This document shows positions 7,276-15,267 of a DNA stretch of 64,000 nucleotides, one piece after another. The stretch is from Streptacidiphilus sp041262525 (GTDB lineage: Bacteria > Actinomycetota > Actinomycetes > Streptomycetales > Streptomycetaceae). Where the stretch lies: positions 232,245 through 296,244 of the forward strand of contig NZ_JBGCCK010000008.1 of the NCBI RefSeq assembly GCF_041262525.1. The letters are read 5' to 3'. The position numbers and the translations under genes are program-made. A model generated the notes under the pieces. It had not been told where the DNA came from. It did not search any database and worked only from the letters and a program-made list of their open reading frames with translations. The number at the start of each line of letters is the position of its first letter. Positions within the stretch are counted from its first letter, which is position 1.

Positions 7276-8301
7276 ATGCGGATCGGAGTGCTCACCGGCG
7301 GTGGGGACTGTCCCGGGCTCAACGCGGTGATCAGGGGCATCGTGCGCAAGGGAACGCAGGTCTACGACTACGAGTTCACGGGCTTCAGGGACGGCTGGCG
7401 CGGACCGCTGGAGAACGCGGTCACCCAGCTCGGCATCCCCGAGGTGCGCGGCATCCTGCCGCGCGGCGGCACTATCCTCGGCTCCTCGCGGACCAATCCG
7501 CTGCGCGAGGTCGACGGGGTGCGGCGGATCAAGGAGAACCTGGCCAAGCGCGAGGTCGACGCGCTGATCGCGATAGGCGGCGAGGACACCCTCGGCGTAG
7601 CGGCGGCGCTGGGCGCGGAGGGCGTGCCCGTGGTGGGCGTGCCGAAGACCATCGACAACGACCTCGCCGGCACGGACTACACCTTCGGCTTCGACACCGC
7701 CGTCGGCATCGCCACCGAGGCCGTCGACCGGCTGCACACCACCGCCGAGTCGCACCGGCGGGTCCTGGTCATCGAGGTGATGGGCCGTCACGCGGGCTGG
7801 ATCGCGCTGCACTCGGGGATCGCCGGCGGTGCGAACGTCATCCTGATCCCCGAGCGGCGCTTCGACATCGAGCAGGTCTGCGCCTGGGTCGAGCAGCGGT
7901 TCCGGATCAACTACGCGCCGATCGTGGTCGTCGCGGAGGGAGCCATGCCCATCGAGGGCCAGATGGTGCTGAAGGACCAGACCCGCGACGCCTTCGGGCA
8001 CGTCCGCCTCTCCGGGATCGGCGAGTGGCTGGCGGCCGAGATCGAGCATCGCACCGGCCAGGAGGCGCGCACCACCGTCCTCGGCCACCTCCAGCGCGGC
8101 GGCACCCCGAGCGCCTTCGACCGCTGGCTTGCCACCCGCTTCGGCCTGCACGCGGTGGACGCGGTCCACGAGGGCGCCTTCGGGCAGATGGTGGCGCTGC
8201 GCGGCACGCAGATCGTCCGGGTCCCGCTGGCCTTGGCGACGGCGAGCATCAAGACGGTGTCGCCGGAGCTCTACGAGGAGTTCGACGTCTTCTTCGGTTG
8301 A
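7276..8301 (+). CDS. pfkA: ATP-dependent 6-phosphofructokinase
   Basis: Phosphorylates fructose 6-phosphate in glycolysis (cytoplasm). 341 residues, typical length. The nucleotide-binding start is MRIGVLTGGGDCPGLNAVIRG. IAIGGEDTLGVA carries Gly-Glu-Asp-Thr in place of GGDGS, the form usual in actinobacterial enzymes. PKTIDNDLAGTDYTFGFDTA has the catalytic Asp and Thr of the active-site loop, and EVMGRHAGW binds sugar phosphate. The start is supported by GGGAGGGG five to eight bases upstream. It lies directly after macRS as in S. coelicolor (SCO2119). The GGEDT variation means phosphoryl-donor preference (ATP versus pyrophosphate) should be treated as family knowledge rather than read from this sequence. 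Confidence 0.93.
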   Translation: MRIGVLTGGGDCPGLNAVIRGIVRKGTQVYDYEFTGFRDGWRGPLENAVTQLGIPEVRGILPRGGTILGSSRTNPLREVDGVRRIKENLAKREVDALIAIGGEDTLGVAAALGAEGVPVVGVPKTIDNDLAGTDYTFGFDTAVGIATEAVDRLHTTAESHRRVLVIEVMGRHAGWIALHSGIAGGANVILIPERRFDIEQVCAWVEQRFRINYAPIVVVAEGAMPIEGQMVLKDQTRDAFGHVRLSGIGEWLAAEIEHRTGQEARTTVLGHLQRGGTPSAFDRWLATRFGLHAVDAVHEGAFGQMVALRGTQIVRVPLALATASIKTVSPELYEEFDVFFG

Positions 8302-8302
8302 T

Positions 8303-8854
8303 TCAGGGCTGCTTCGTGAACGTGGCGCTGACGGTGACGGCGGTCAGGCCCTTGAGCATGCCGAGCTTGTTCCAGCCGAGGCCGAAGCGGTCGCGGTCGA
8401 TCGTGGTCTGCGCGGTGAGGGTGACCGAGTCCGGGCTGCTGCCGGTGACGGCGGCGGTGAGCGACAGCGGCTCGGTCACGCCCCGGACGGTGAGGCTGCC
8501 GGTGACGGCGACGCTGCCGTCGGCCTGCGCGCGGGCCTCGGTGGCGGTGAAGACCACCTCGGGGTGGGTCTCGGCGTGGAAGAAGTCGGCGGAGCGCAGG
8601 TGCGCGTCGCGCTTGGCGTGGGCCGTGTCGAGGGAGGCGGCGGCGACGGTCAGCGTGCCGGTGGCCGCACCGCCGTCGGCCGGGATCTCGCCCTCGCCGG
8701 ACAGGTCGGCGAAGTGGCCCTTCACGGTGACCATGCCCCACATGGTCTTGTGCGCGATGCGGACCTCGGAGCGGGCCGGGTCGAGCCGGTAGCGGCCGGT
8801 CGGCAGGGCCTTCAGAGCCTCGGCGGCGGTGGTCGTGGCTGCGGGAGATGTCAT
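8303..8854 (-). CDS. YceI family polyisoprenoid-binding protein
   Basis: Predicted 183-residue lipocalin-like barrel that binds an isoprenoid-type lipid; cytoplasmic, since there is no signal peptide. Family signatures are the N-terminal RYRLDPARSEVRIAHKTMWG, then VKGHFADLSGEG, the central SLDTAHAKRDAHLRSADFFHAETHPEVVF and LTVRGVTEPL, and the C-terminal IDRDRFGLGWN. It converges with pfkA (one base apart) and diverges from a MarR regulator across about 110 bases of AT-rich operator-like DNA. YceI-MarR pairing suggests induction by a lipophilic or oxidative signal. The physiological ligand is unknown. Confidence 0.88.
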   Translation of the reverse strand: MTSPAATTTAAEALKALPTGRYRLDPARSEVRIAHKTMWGMVTVKGHFADLSGEGEIPADGGAATGTLTVAAASLDTAHAKRDAHLRSADFFHAETHPEVVFTATEARAQADGSVAVTGSLTVRGVTEPLSLTAAVTGSSPDSVTLTAQTTIDRDRFGLGWNKLGMLKGLTAVTVSATFTKQP

Positions 8855-8966
8855 GACGTATCAACCTTTCACTGAATAGCTATCCAGATATTTACTAGCT
8901 GGTTAGACAATAGCCAGTGTTGCTAATCTGGGCAAGAGCAGGACGCTGACGAGGGAGGATGCCGAC
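8855..8966. promoter_or_regulatory. Divergent promoter/operator between yceI-like and marR-like genes
   Basis: An unusually AT-rich 112-base stretch. TATCCAG (8881-8887) and CTGGTTA (8899-8905) form a 6/7 inverted repeat with 11-base spacing, and TAGC/GCTA motifs recur around it. This fits autoregulation by the adjacent MarR protein, which typically binds imperfect palindromes overlapping both promoters. A strong ribosome binding site GAGGGAGG (8951-8958) precedes the marR start. Confidence 0.5.
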
Positions 8967-9464
8967 ATGGCGGAGCAGGTGGGGGCCCCGGGGGGCGAGC
9001 AGGGGTGTCCCGGCGCGGCGGATCTGGCCCTGTTGGAGCAGTGGAACACGCTCCAGTCCGGCTTCCGTCGGCTCACCGACCAGCTGCTCGCCGACGTCGA
9101 CACCCAAGCGGGCATCGCGCCCTCGGAGTTCCAGGTGCTCTGGTACCTGCTCACCTCGCCCGATCAGAGCGCGCCGATGAACCAGCTCGCGGCGACGCTG
9201 AACTTCACCACGGCGGGCACGACGAAGGTGGCCGACCGGCTCACCGACGCCGAGCTGATCCGACGTCAGCCCTCGCCGACGGACCGGCGCGTGGTGTTCG
9301 CGACGCTCACCCCGCAGGGGCAGGAGGTCGCCATGGCCGCCGCGCTCGCCCTGGCCGGCGCGCTGCGCGACCGCGTGGTCACCCCGATGGGCCCGGACGC
9401 CTTCGCCGCCCTCGCCGACCGTATGCGCGCGCTCGACCCCAACCCGCAGCGGCCCTGCCGCTAG
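8967..9464 (+). CDS. MarR-family transcriptional regulator
   Basis: Predicted 165-residue dimeric winged-helix regulator. The winged helix covers about 45-125: IAPSEFQVLWYLLTSP, MNQLAATLNFTTAGTTKVADRL (recognition helix) and the wing QPSPTDRRVVFATLTPQGQE with the conserved D-x-R. The N-terminus up to residue 20 is variable. The start ATG 8967 is preceded by GAGGGAGG. It is divergent from the YceI-family gene and presumably represses it and itself, releasing DNA on binding a small aromatic or lipophilic ligand. The ligand cannot be inferred. Confidence 0.88.
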   Translation: MAEQVGAPGGEQGCPGAADLALLEQWNTLQSGFRRLTDQLLADVDTQAGIAPSEFQVLWYLLTSPDQSAPMNQLAATLNFTTAGTTKVADRLTDAELIRRQPSPTDRRVVFATLTPQGQEVAMAAALALAGALRDRVVTPMGPDAFAALADRMRALDPNPQRPCR

Positions 9465-9586
9465 GGCACCTCCCGGCATAGGGCTGGGGGATTGTCAGGC
9501 ACGCCATGTACATCCAGTACGAGGCAGACCCTCCGCCTTGCGATGCACCGCACCGAGGGGGCACCTCCCGGCCGAAGGCCGGGGGA
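9464..9586. repeat. Two copies of a streptomycete GC-rich hairpin repeat
   Basis: GGGCACCTCCCGGC occurs at 9464-9477 and again at 9559-9572, each continuing into a GGGGGA run. The second copy is a clean hairpin (CCTCCCGGCC / GGCCGGGGGA). A related hairpin is at 60722-60753. No gene is supported in 9465-9630. These elements are widespread between genes in Streptomyces and may act as transcription terminators for the converging marR-like and kinase genes. Confidence 0.5.
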
Positions 9587-9630
9587 GACCCGGGCTGATC
9601 CGGCGGGGGTTCGAGGACGGGCCCGTCGCT

Positions 9631-11142
9631 TCAGGCGCCGGGGGTGAAGGTCTGCTCGGCGACGCCCGCGATCTGCAGGAGGCGCTCCTCCTGGCCCCTC
9701 GGGCCGGAGGCCCAGAGCGTGTAGGTGCGTCCGCCGGAGGTCCACAGCGCGAGGTCGGAGACGCGCGCCCGTCCGTTCGTGCCGTCCCAGGTGAACGAGC
9801 AGGTCGCGACCGGGCCGCCGCGCAGCAGCATGGTGGTCGGGCCGATCTGGCGGTAGCCGGGGTAGCCCTTGGCGCCCGGACAGACCTGGGCCAGCGGAGA
9901 CACCGCGCTCACGCTCTGCTGGACGCGGACTCCCACGCGGTAGAGACCCTCCGGCTCCGTCGCCGAGAGGGGCGAGTTGTAGTAGACCCGGCTGCCGTCG
10001 GTGCTGTCCACGGACCGGTCCCAGCCGGTGGGCACGGCCAGCTGGAAGCCGCGCGGGTCCCGCACCAGGCCGAACCCTGCGGGGAGCGTCACTGAAGCCG
10101 ACGCTGACGCCGAGGCGCTGCCCGAGGGCGAGGGCGAGAGCGAGGGCGACGCCGGTGGCGCGGTGGACGCGGTCGCGTGCGAGGGGCCCAGCCAGGCGTT
10201 CACCGCCAGCCCGCCGGCGACCCCGGCCGCCACGACGAACAGCGCCGCGCCCGCCAGTACGGCAGGCGAGCGCCGCCTGGACGACGACGGCGGCGGCCCC
10301 AGCGGCAGCGTGACGTCGGGCTCGCCGCGCAGGAACGCCTCCAACTGCCCGCGCACCCACGCCGGATCCGGCCGCCTCGCCGGATCGCGCTCCAGCAACG
10401 GGAGCACCACGTGCGCCAACGGCCTGGCCCGCTCTGGCAGCGTGATCTCGCCGTACGCGACGGCGTGCACGACCGCCGTCACCGAGGTCCGCTGGAAGAG
10501 CGACTTCCCGTCGAGCGCGGCAGCGAGCAGCGCGCCGACCGACCACAGGTCCGAGGCCGGTCCCGCGTGCTCGCCGTGCAGCCGCTCCGGTGCGGTGAAC
10601 TCCGGCGAGCCGAGGAACGCGCCCTCCTCGGTCAGCGTCGCGGCGCCGTCGACCTGGGCGATGCCGAAGTCGGTCAGCACCCAGCGGTCCTTCGCCCGCT
10701 CCCACAGCACATTGGCCGGCTTCACGTCACGGTGCAGGATGCCGAGCGCGTGCGCGGCCGTCAGCGCGTCGAGCACGGCCAGGCCCATCCGGGCGCACTC
10801 CGCCGCAGGCAGCGGGCCGCCCGCTGCTATCCGCGCCGCGAGCGAGGCGCCGTCGACGAGTTCCATGACGATCCACGGCCGCCCGTCCTCCTCGACCACG
10901 TCGTGGACGCCGACCACGCTGGCGTGCGCGACCCGCGCCACGGCCCGTGCCTCGCGCAGCGTGCGGGCGCGCTGCTCCAACCGCTCGGCCTCGGACAGGT
11001 CACCGCGCAGGTGGACCTCCTTGACCGCGACCTGACGCCCCAGCAGCTCGTCCTCGGCCCGCCAGACGGTCCCCATGCCGCCGCGTCCGAGCTGCGCGAG
11101 CAGCCGATACCGCCCCGCGACCACGCGCTCCGTGCCCGACAC
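9631..11142 (-). CDS. Membrane-anchored Ser/Thr protein kinase with C-terminal extracytoplasmic domain
   Basis: Eukaryotic-type (Hanks) kinase, 503 residues from GTG 11142, with GGGGAGGG just upstream. Kinase domain about 10-275: glycine loop LGRGGMGTVW, ATP-binding Lys41, catalytic HRDVKPAN (137-144), Mg-binding DFG (158-160) and activation-loop APERL. A single membrane helix (about 294-320) is followed by a Ser/Pro/Ala linker and a roughly 150-residue outer domain with three cysteines. It has no PASTA repeats, unlike the second kinase in this window, so it likely senses something other than peptidoglycan. It is transcribed alone, toward the marR-like gene. Substrates unknown. Confidence 0.9.
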   Translation of the reverse strand: MSGTERVVAGRYRLLAQLGRGGMGTVWRAEDELLGRQVAVKEVHLRGDLSEAERLEQRARTLREARAVARVAHASVVGVHDVVEEDGRPWIVMELVDGASLAARIAAGGPLPAAECARMGLAVLDALTAAHALGILHRDVKPANVLWERAKDRWVLTDFGIAQVDGAATLTEEGAFLGSPEFTAPERLHGEHAGPASDLWSVGALLAAALDGKSLFQRTSVTAVVHAVAYGEITLPERARPLAHVVLPLLERDPARRPDPAWVRGQLEAFLRGEPDVTLPLGPPPSSSRRRSPAVLAGAALFVVAAGVAGGLAVNAWLGPSHATASTAPPASPSLSPSPSGSASASASASVTLPAGFGLVRDPRGFQLAVPTGWDRSVDSTDGSRVYYNSPLSATEPEGLYRVGVRVQQSVSAVSPLAQVCPGAKGYPGYRQIGPTTMLLRGGPVATCSFTWDGTNGRARVSDLALWTSGGRTYTLWASGPRGQEERLLQIAGVAEQTFTPGA

Positions 11143-11195
11143 CGTGCCCTCCCCGTGCTTGCCTCACCGAACCGAAGGCCGCACCCGGGCCAGAT

Positions 11196-11254
11196 CGTCA
11201 ATCCAGTGTTGACGGTGTCCAGGATTCCCGGACAACGTCAACATCGGATTGACG
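11196..11254. repeat. Imperfect inverted repeat rich in TTGAC
   Basis: Arms CGTCAATCCAGTGTTGAC (11196-11213) and GTCAACATCGGATTGACG (11237-11254) pair at 16 of 18 positions around a 23-base centre that itself contains GTCC/GGAC. It lies between the kinase start (11142) and the trpEG stop (11280). The arms carry several TTGAC sequences, so a regulator site over a kinase promoter is possible. Equally it may be a termination or processing structure for trpEG. Confidence 0.45.
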
Positions 11255-11279
11255 GCCTGGCCCAGCGTCGGACTCGGGC

Positions 11280-13208
11280 TCAAGCAGATTGTGGCACCAA
11301 GCGGCCGAGCAGCTCACTCACGATCGTCACCCCGTCCAGCGTCAGCACCGACTCGGGGTGGAACTGCAGGCCGGCGAAGCCCGGGCCGCGCAGCGCGTGG
11401 ACGTCGCCGGTGAGCGGGTCCCGGCTCAGTTCCACGCCGCGTTCGGCCAGCAGCCGCTGCGCCGTCGCGTCGTCCGCGCGGGCGGTGAAGGTGTTGTAGA
11501 AGCCGACCGTCTCCTCGCGTCCGAAGAAGTCGATCCGCTCCTGTGCGCCCTGATACGGCGTCGCCTTGCGGTGCAGCGGCAGACCCAACGCCTCGGAGAG
11601 CAGCTGATGGCTCAGGCACACGGCCAGAAAGCCCTGCGGGCGGCCGGTCGCGACCAGCGAAGCCAGCAGCGCGCGCATCGCGTTCATCTTCGGGTCGTCC
11701 GCCGCCGGATCGCCGGGCCCGGGGCCCAGCACCAGCGGGCCTTCGTGCCCGGCGACCGCCTCGGCCAGGCCGGGGAGGTCCCAGCGGCGGACGGTGACCC
11801 GGTGGCCGAGCGAGCGGAGCAGGTGGGCGAGCATCGAGGTGAAGGCGTCCTCGCAGTCGATCACCAGCGTCTCGAACTGCGCGGGCTGCGCAGGCTCTGC
11901 GTGCGTCTGCATCCGGAGCCAGAAGGGCGAGAGGTTCTTCCGCCGCGCGTCCAGCGCGGTCTGGACGCGGTGGTTCTCGGCGAGCACGGGGGCCGGCTGC
12001 GTGCCACCGCCGGGGCGGCGACGCGAAGGGACCGCCCCGATCGCGGCGAGGACGCCTGCCGCCTTGGCGTGCGTCTCGGCGACCTCCGAGTCCGGGTCCG
12101 AGTGCCGGACCAGCGTCGCGCCGACCCGGACCGCGAGCCCGCCGGTCGCCGGGTCGATGTCGGCGGTGCGGATCAGGATGGGGGAGTCCAGCGTCTGCGC
12201 GCCCCCTGCGGTGCGGCCGATCAGCGCGAGCGCGCCCGCGTAGTAGGCGCGGCCGGTGGGCTCGTAGCGGGAGATCACCCGGGTCGCGTTCTCGACCGGG
12301 CTGCCGGTGACCGTCGCCGCGAACATCGTCTCGCGAAGCACCTCGCGCACGTCCAGCGAGGTGCGGCCGCGCAGTTCGTACTCGGTGTGGGCGAGGTGGG
12401 CCATCTCCTTGAGGCGCGGGCCGAGGACCTGGCCGCCCAGGTCGCCGACCGTGCACATCATCTTCAGTTCCTCGTCCACGACCATGGTGAGCTCCTCGAG
12501 CTCCTTCGGGTCGTGCAGGAAGTCCACCAGCGAGGAGAGCGTGGGGCCCTCGGTCGGATAGCGGTAGGTCCCCGAGATCGGGTTCATCACCACCGTCCCG
12601 GCGGTCTGCCGCACATGCACCTCCGGACTGGCCCCGACCAACACCCTCTCGCCCGTGTGCACCAGGAAGGTCCAGTACGCGCCCCGCTCCTGCTCCAGCA
12701 GCCGCCGGAAGAGGGTCAGCGCGAGGGCCGGCGTGAAGTCCTGCAACGTCCCCGTGAAGTCGCGGCGGATCACGAAGTTCGCGCCCTCGCCGCGGCCGAT
12801 CTCGTCCTCGATCACCCGCCGGACGATTCCCGCGTACGTCGCGTCGTCGACGTCGAAGCCGCCGTCGCGCAGTTCGACCGGCAGCGCGGGCAGGGCGGCA
12901 CGCAGCTCGGCGAGCGGGAGGGTGTGTGACTCGCGGATGCGCATCGCGCTGAGCGGGGTGCCGTCGTCGCGGGCGTCGAAGCCGCGTTCGCGGATCTGGC
13001 GGTAGGGGACCAGCGCCAGCAGGTCGTGGGTCGGCCGTCCCGGCGCGCCCTCCGGCAGCGGCAGCTCGGCAAGCGTCCCGTACGCGCCCACCTCGCCGAA
13101 GAGCAGCTCCACGGTGTCGGGGGCCAGGCGCGGCGTGCGGCGGTGCAGCAGAGCGAACGGCTCGTCGGCTTCGGTCAGACGCCGGATGAGGGAGCTCGTG
13201 TCGGTCAC
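11280..13208 (-). CDS. trpEG: Fused anthranilate synthase (TrpE-TrpG)
   Basis: Converts chorismate and glutamine to anthranilate, the first committed step of tryptophan synthesis. I start at GTG 13208 (MTDTSSLIRRL) after GGAAGG; the frame is open to 13274. The N-terminal TrpE/chorismate-binding part (about 1-430) contains MNPISGTYRYPTEG and FAATVTGSPVENATR, and the C-terminal class I glutamine amidotransferase (about 450-640) has the nucleophile in AVCLSHQLL and HPES near the end. The 642-residue fused form is found in Streptomyces and resembles PhzE in layout. Upstream lies a Trp-codon leader with an attenuator, so expression is probably controlled by Trp-tRNA supply. The gene ends about 30 bases before the inverted repeat at 11196-11254. 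Confidence 0.92.
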   Translation of the reverse strand: MTDTSSLIRRLTEADEPFALLHRRTPRLAPDTVELLFGEVGAYGTLAELPLPEGAPGRPTHDLLALVPYRQIRERGFDARDDGTPLSAMRIRESHTLPLAELRAALPALPVELRDGGFDVDDATYAGIVRRVIEDEIGRGEGANFVIRRDFTGTLQDFTPALALTLFRRLLEQERGAYWTFLVHTGERVLVGASPEVHVRQTAGTVVMNPISGTYRYPTEGPTLSSLVDFLHDPKELEELTMVVDEELKMMCTVGDLGGQVLGPRLKEMAHLAHTEYELRGRTSLDVREVLRETMFAATVTGSPVENATRVISRYEPTGRAYYAGALALIGRTAGGAQTLDSPILIRTADIDPATGGLAVRVGATLVRHSDPDSEVAETHAKAAGVLAAIGAVPSRRRPGGGTQPAPVLAENHRVQTALDARRKNLSPFWLRMQTHAEPAQPAQFETLVIDCEDAFTSMLAHLLRSLGHRVTVRRWDLPGLAEAVAGHEGPLVLGPGPGDPAADDPKMNAMRALLASLVATGRPQGFLAVCLSHQLLSEALGLPLHRKATPYQGAQERIDFFGREETVGFYNTFTARADDATAQRLLAERGVELSRDPLTGDVHALRGPGFAGLQFHPESVLTLDGVTIVSELLGRLVPQSA

Positions 13209-13284
13209 GGTGAGCCTTCCTGGAGCGAGTCGGGTCGGGGACGGCGTCAGGTGACGTCGCCGGGTGACCGCCACGGGGAGGCAG

Positions 13285-13380
13285 CTCGTCGCAGACGAGA
13301 ACGGCCGCCCCGAGGGGCGGCCGTGGAAGTCTGCGTGGGTACGCTCGCTAGTGGGCCGCCTCGGGGACGGTCCACCACCA
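13285..13380 (-). promoter_or_regulatory. trp transcription attenuator
   Basis: On the minus-strand RNA three mutually exclusive pairings can be drawn. (1:2) GCUGGUGG over the Trp codons pairs with CCACUAGC at the leader stop, all eight positions including one G-U. (2:3) GGCGGCC just before that stop pairs with GGCCGCC, the 5' arm of the terminator. (3:4) is the terminator hairpin CGGCCGCCCC/GGGGCGGCCG (13302-13323). A further hairpin CTCGTC-GCA-GACGAG (13285-13299) lies downstream. Stalling at Trp codons would free segment 2 to form 2:3 and allow read-through into trpEG. A similar trpE attenuator is known in Streptomyces venezuelae. Confidence 0.8.
13302..13323 (-). terminator. Attenuator terminator hairpin of trpEG leader
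   Basis: A perfect 10-base-pair stem with a two-base turn (arms CGGCCGCCCC and GGGGCGGCCG), located 25 bases after the leader-peptide stop and about 94 bases before the trpEG start. It is followed on the transcript by UUCUCGUC, a weak U-rich tract as usual for actinobacterial terminators. Its 5' arm can alternatively pair with the end of the leader ORF. Confidence 0.75.
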
Positions 13381-13425
13381 GCTGTACGCGCTGAAGGCGC
13401 TGTAGGCGTGCGACTGCGTGCTCAC
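13348..13425 (-). CDS. trpL: trp leader peptide with three consecutive Trp codons
   Basis: A 25-residue ORF, GTG 13425 to TAG 13348, containing SWWWT: three adjacent TGG codons at 13380-13372. It is far too short and too well placed to be accidental: trpEG begins 140 bases downstream and a terminator lies between. It has no obvious Shine-Dalgarno; a TACGCT -10-like element ends eight bases upstream, so the transcript may be leaderless or nearly so. Its role is regulatory: the ribosome position on the Trp codons selects antiterminator or terminator. Confidence 0.85.
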   Translation of the reverse strand: MSTQSHAYSAFSAYSWWWTVPEAAH

Positions 13426-13533
13426 GGTCGTGAGCGTAGCGGACGGACGTCAGGGGCGGGGCCGCGTCCATCATGTGTCTCACTGATCGGTCAGCTGGGA
13501 CCGGTCGTTTGCGTGACCACGTAGCCTTGCAGC

Positions 13534-14883
13534 GTGACCGTGAACGTTGACACCCACGCCCAGGACTACTCCTGGCTGTCCCTTCCCGCGGCGCAGCAGC
13601 CCGAATGGCCGGATTCCGAGGCTCTGCGCAAGGTTCTTGCGGACCTCACCTCGTATCCGCCGCTCGTCTTCGCAGGCGAGTGCGACCAGCTGCGCGCCCG
13701 CCTCGGGGCCGTTGCGCGCGGTGAGGCGTTCCTGCTCCAGGGCGGCGACTGCGCCGAGGCCTTCGACGGCGTCTCCGCCGACCACATCCGCAACAAGCTG
13801 AAGACGCTGCTGCAGATGGCCGTCGTGCTCACCTACGCCGCCTCCGTGCCGGTGGTCAAGGTGGGCCGGATCGCCGGCCAGTACTCCAAGCCGCGCTCCA
13901 AGTCGACCGAGACCCGCGACGGGGTGACCCTCCCGGTCTACCGGGGCGACTCCGTCAACGGCTTCGACTTCACGCCGGAGAGCCGGATTCCGGACCCGGA
14001 GCGGCTCAAGCGGATGTACAACGCCTCCGCCTCGACGCTGAACCTGGTCCGCGCCTTCACGACCGGCGGCTACGCCGACCTGCGCCAGGTGCACGCCTGG
14101 AACCAGGACTTCGTCCGCAACTCGCCGTCCGGGCAGCGGTACGAGCGCCTGGCCAAGGAGATCGACAACGCGCTCGCGTTCATGAACGCCTGCGGGGTGG
14201 AGCCGGAGGAGTTCCGCACCGTCGAGTTCTACGCCTCGCACGAGGCGCTCGTCCTCGACTACGAGACGGCGCTGACGCGCACCGACTCGCGCACCGGCGA
14301 CCTGTACGACGTCTCCGGCCACATGGTCTGGATCGGCGAGCGCACGCGTCAGCTGGACCACGCGCACATCGAGTTCGCCTCGAAGATCCGCAACCCGCTG
14401 GGCGTGAAGCTGGGCCCGACCACCTCGGTGGACGAGGCGCTGACGCTGATCGACCGGCTGGACCCGGACCGCGAGCCCGGCCGCCTCTCCTTCATCACGC
14501 GGATGGGGGCGGGGAAGGTCCGCGACCTGCTGCCGAACCTGGTCGAGAAGGTCACCGCGTCCGGCGCGCAGGTCGCCTGGATCTGCGACCCGATGCACGG
14601 CAACACCTTCGAGGCCTCCAGCGGCCACAAGACCCGCAACTTCGACGACGTCCTGGACGAGGTCAAGGGCTTCTTCGAGGTGCACCGCGCGCTCGGCACC
14701 CACCCGGGCGGCATCCACGTGGAGCTGACCGGCGACGACGTGACCGAGTGCGTCGGCGGCGGCGACGAGGTCTTCGTCGACGACCTGCACCAGCGCTACG
14801 AGACCGCCTGCGACCCGCGCCTCAACCGCAGCCAGTCGCTGGACCTGGCGTTCCTGGTCGCCGAGATGTACCGGGGGCAGTAG
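13534..14883 (+). CDS. aroH: Class II 3-deoxy-D-arabino-heptulosonate-7-phosphate (DAHP) synthase
   Basis: First enzyme of the shikimate pathway: condenses phosphoenolpyruvate with erythrose 4-phosphate. 449 residues, plant/mycobacterial type II. Signatures: LLQGGDCAEAF (metal-ligand Cys), KVGRIAGQYSKPRS, PVYRGDSVNGF, FYASHEALVLDYE, WIGERTRQLDHAH, MGAGKVRDLLP, WICDPMHGNT and GGIHVELTGDDVTEC. The GTG at 13534 lacks a Shine-Dalgarno; TAGCCT at 13522-13527 lies at -10 distance, so the mRNA may be leaderless. It is divergent from trpEG, so aromatic entry and the tryptophan branch are side by side. M. tuberculosis AroG (Rv2178c) is the same type and has the same neighbourhood. Confidence 0.94.
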   Translation: MTVNVDTHAQDYSWLSLPAAQQPEWPDSEALRKVLADLTSYPPLVFAGECDQLRARLGAVARGEAFLLQGGDCAEAFDGVSADHIRNKLKTLLQMAVVLTYAASVPVVKVGRIAGQYSKPRSKSTETRDGVTLPVYRGDSVNGFDFTPESRIPDPERLKRMYNASASTLNLVRAFTTGGYADLRQVHAWNQDFVRNSPSGQRYERLAKEIDNALAFMNACGVEPEEFRTVEFYASHEALVLDYETALTRTDSRTGDLYDVSGHMVWIGERTRQLDHAHIEFASKIRNPLGVKLGPTTSVDEALTLIDRLDPDREPGRLSFITRMGAGKVRDLLPNLVEKVTASGAQVAWICDPMHGNTFEASSGHKTRNFDDVLDEVKGFFEVHRALGTHPGGIHVELTGDDVTECVGGGDEVFVDDLHQRYETACDPRLNRSQSLDLAFLVAEMYRGQ

Positions 14884-14910
14884 CAGCTCCCGCGTGCCGA
14901 ATGTGACGAA

Positions 14911-14942
14911 GGCCCCCTCGGTTTCGACCGAGGGGGTCTTTT
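14911..14942 (+). terminator. Rho-independent terminator after aroH
   Basis: Stem CCCCCTCGGT / ACCGAGGGGG (14913-14922 and 14927-14936) closed by a TTCG tetraloop and followed by TCTTTTC. A perfect 10-base-pair stem with a stable loop and T-run 28 bases after the aroH stop is a convincing terminator. Confidence 0.9.
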
Positions 14943-14962
14943 CGTCTCGCCGGGGCTCTGGG

Positions 14963-14981
14963 TAAGGTAAGCCTTAGCTCA
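14963..14981 (+). promoter_or_regulatory. Iron box (DmdR1/IdeR-type) upstream of bfd
   Basis: TAAGGTAAG-C-CTTAGCTCA, a 19-base imperfect palindrome (7 of 9 arm positions paired). It matches the TTAGGTTAGG-type iron box bound by DtxR/IdeR/DmdR1 repressors in actinobacteria. It lies 23 bases before the bfd start, with ribosome binding site GGAGG at 14995-14999. This predicts repression of bfd when iron is plentiful. Confidence 0.7.
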
Positions 14982-15004
14982 TCTCACAGGCCTGGAGGAC
15001 CCCG

Positions 15005-15241
15005 ATGTACGTCTGCGTGTGCCACGCGGTCACCGAGGACCGGGTTCGCCAGGAGATATCCGAGGGTGCGAAGACCCCGCGCCAGGTGGCCAAGGGCTGC
15101 AAGGCCGGCACCGACTGCGGCTCCTGCGTCCGCCGCATCCAGGCTCTGCTCGGCCACGAGGGCGCCCGCCCCTGCCCGACGGCCCGCCTCGCCGCCAAGC
15201 TGGGCATCCCGTCCGCTGCTTCCTCCGCTGAGGCTGCTTAG
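15005..15241 (+). CDS. bfd: Bacterioferritin-associated ferredoxin (Bfd-like [2Fe-2S] protein)
   Basis: Electron donor that reduces the ferric core or heme of bacterioferritin to release iron. 78 residues. The [2Fe-2S] BFD domain is seen in MYVCVCHAVTEDRV (Cys4, Cys6) and KAGTDCGSCVRR (Cys38, Cys41); Cys32 is additional. The start ATG 15005 follows GGAGG. An iron box lies in its promoter, consistent with induction under iron limitation. The bacterioferritin gene converges from the other strand 26 bases downstream, making a mobilisation/storage pair. The C-terminal 25 residues are Ala/Ser-rich and dispensable-looking. Confidence 0.92.
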   Translation: MYVCVCHAVTEDRVRQEISEGAKTPRQVAKGCKAGTDCGSCVRRIQALLGHEGARPCPTARLAAKLGIPSAASSAEAA

Positions 15242-15267
15242 CACTGCGGCTGCTTAGCGCTGCGGCT

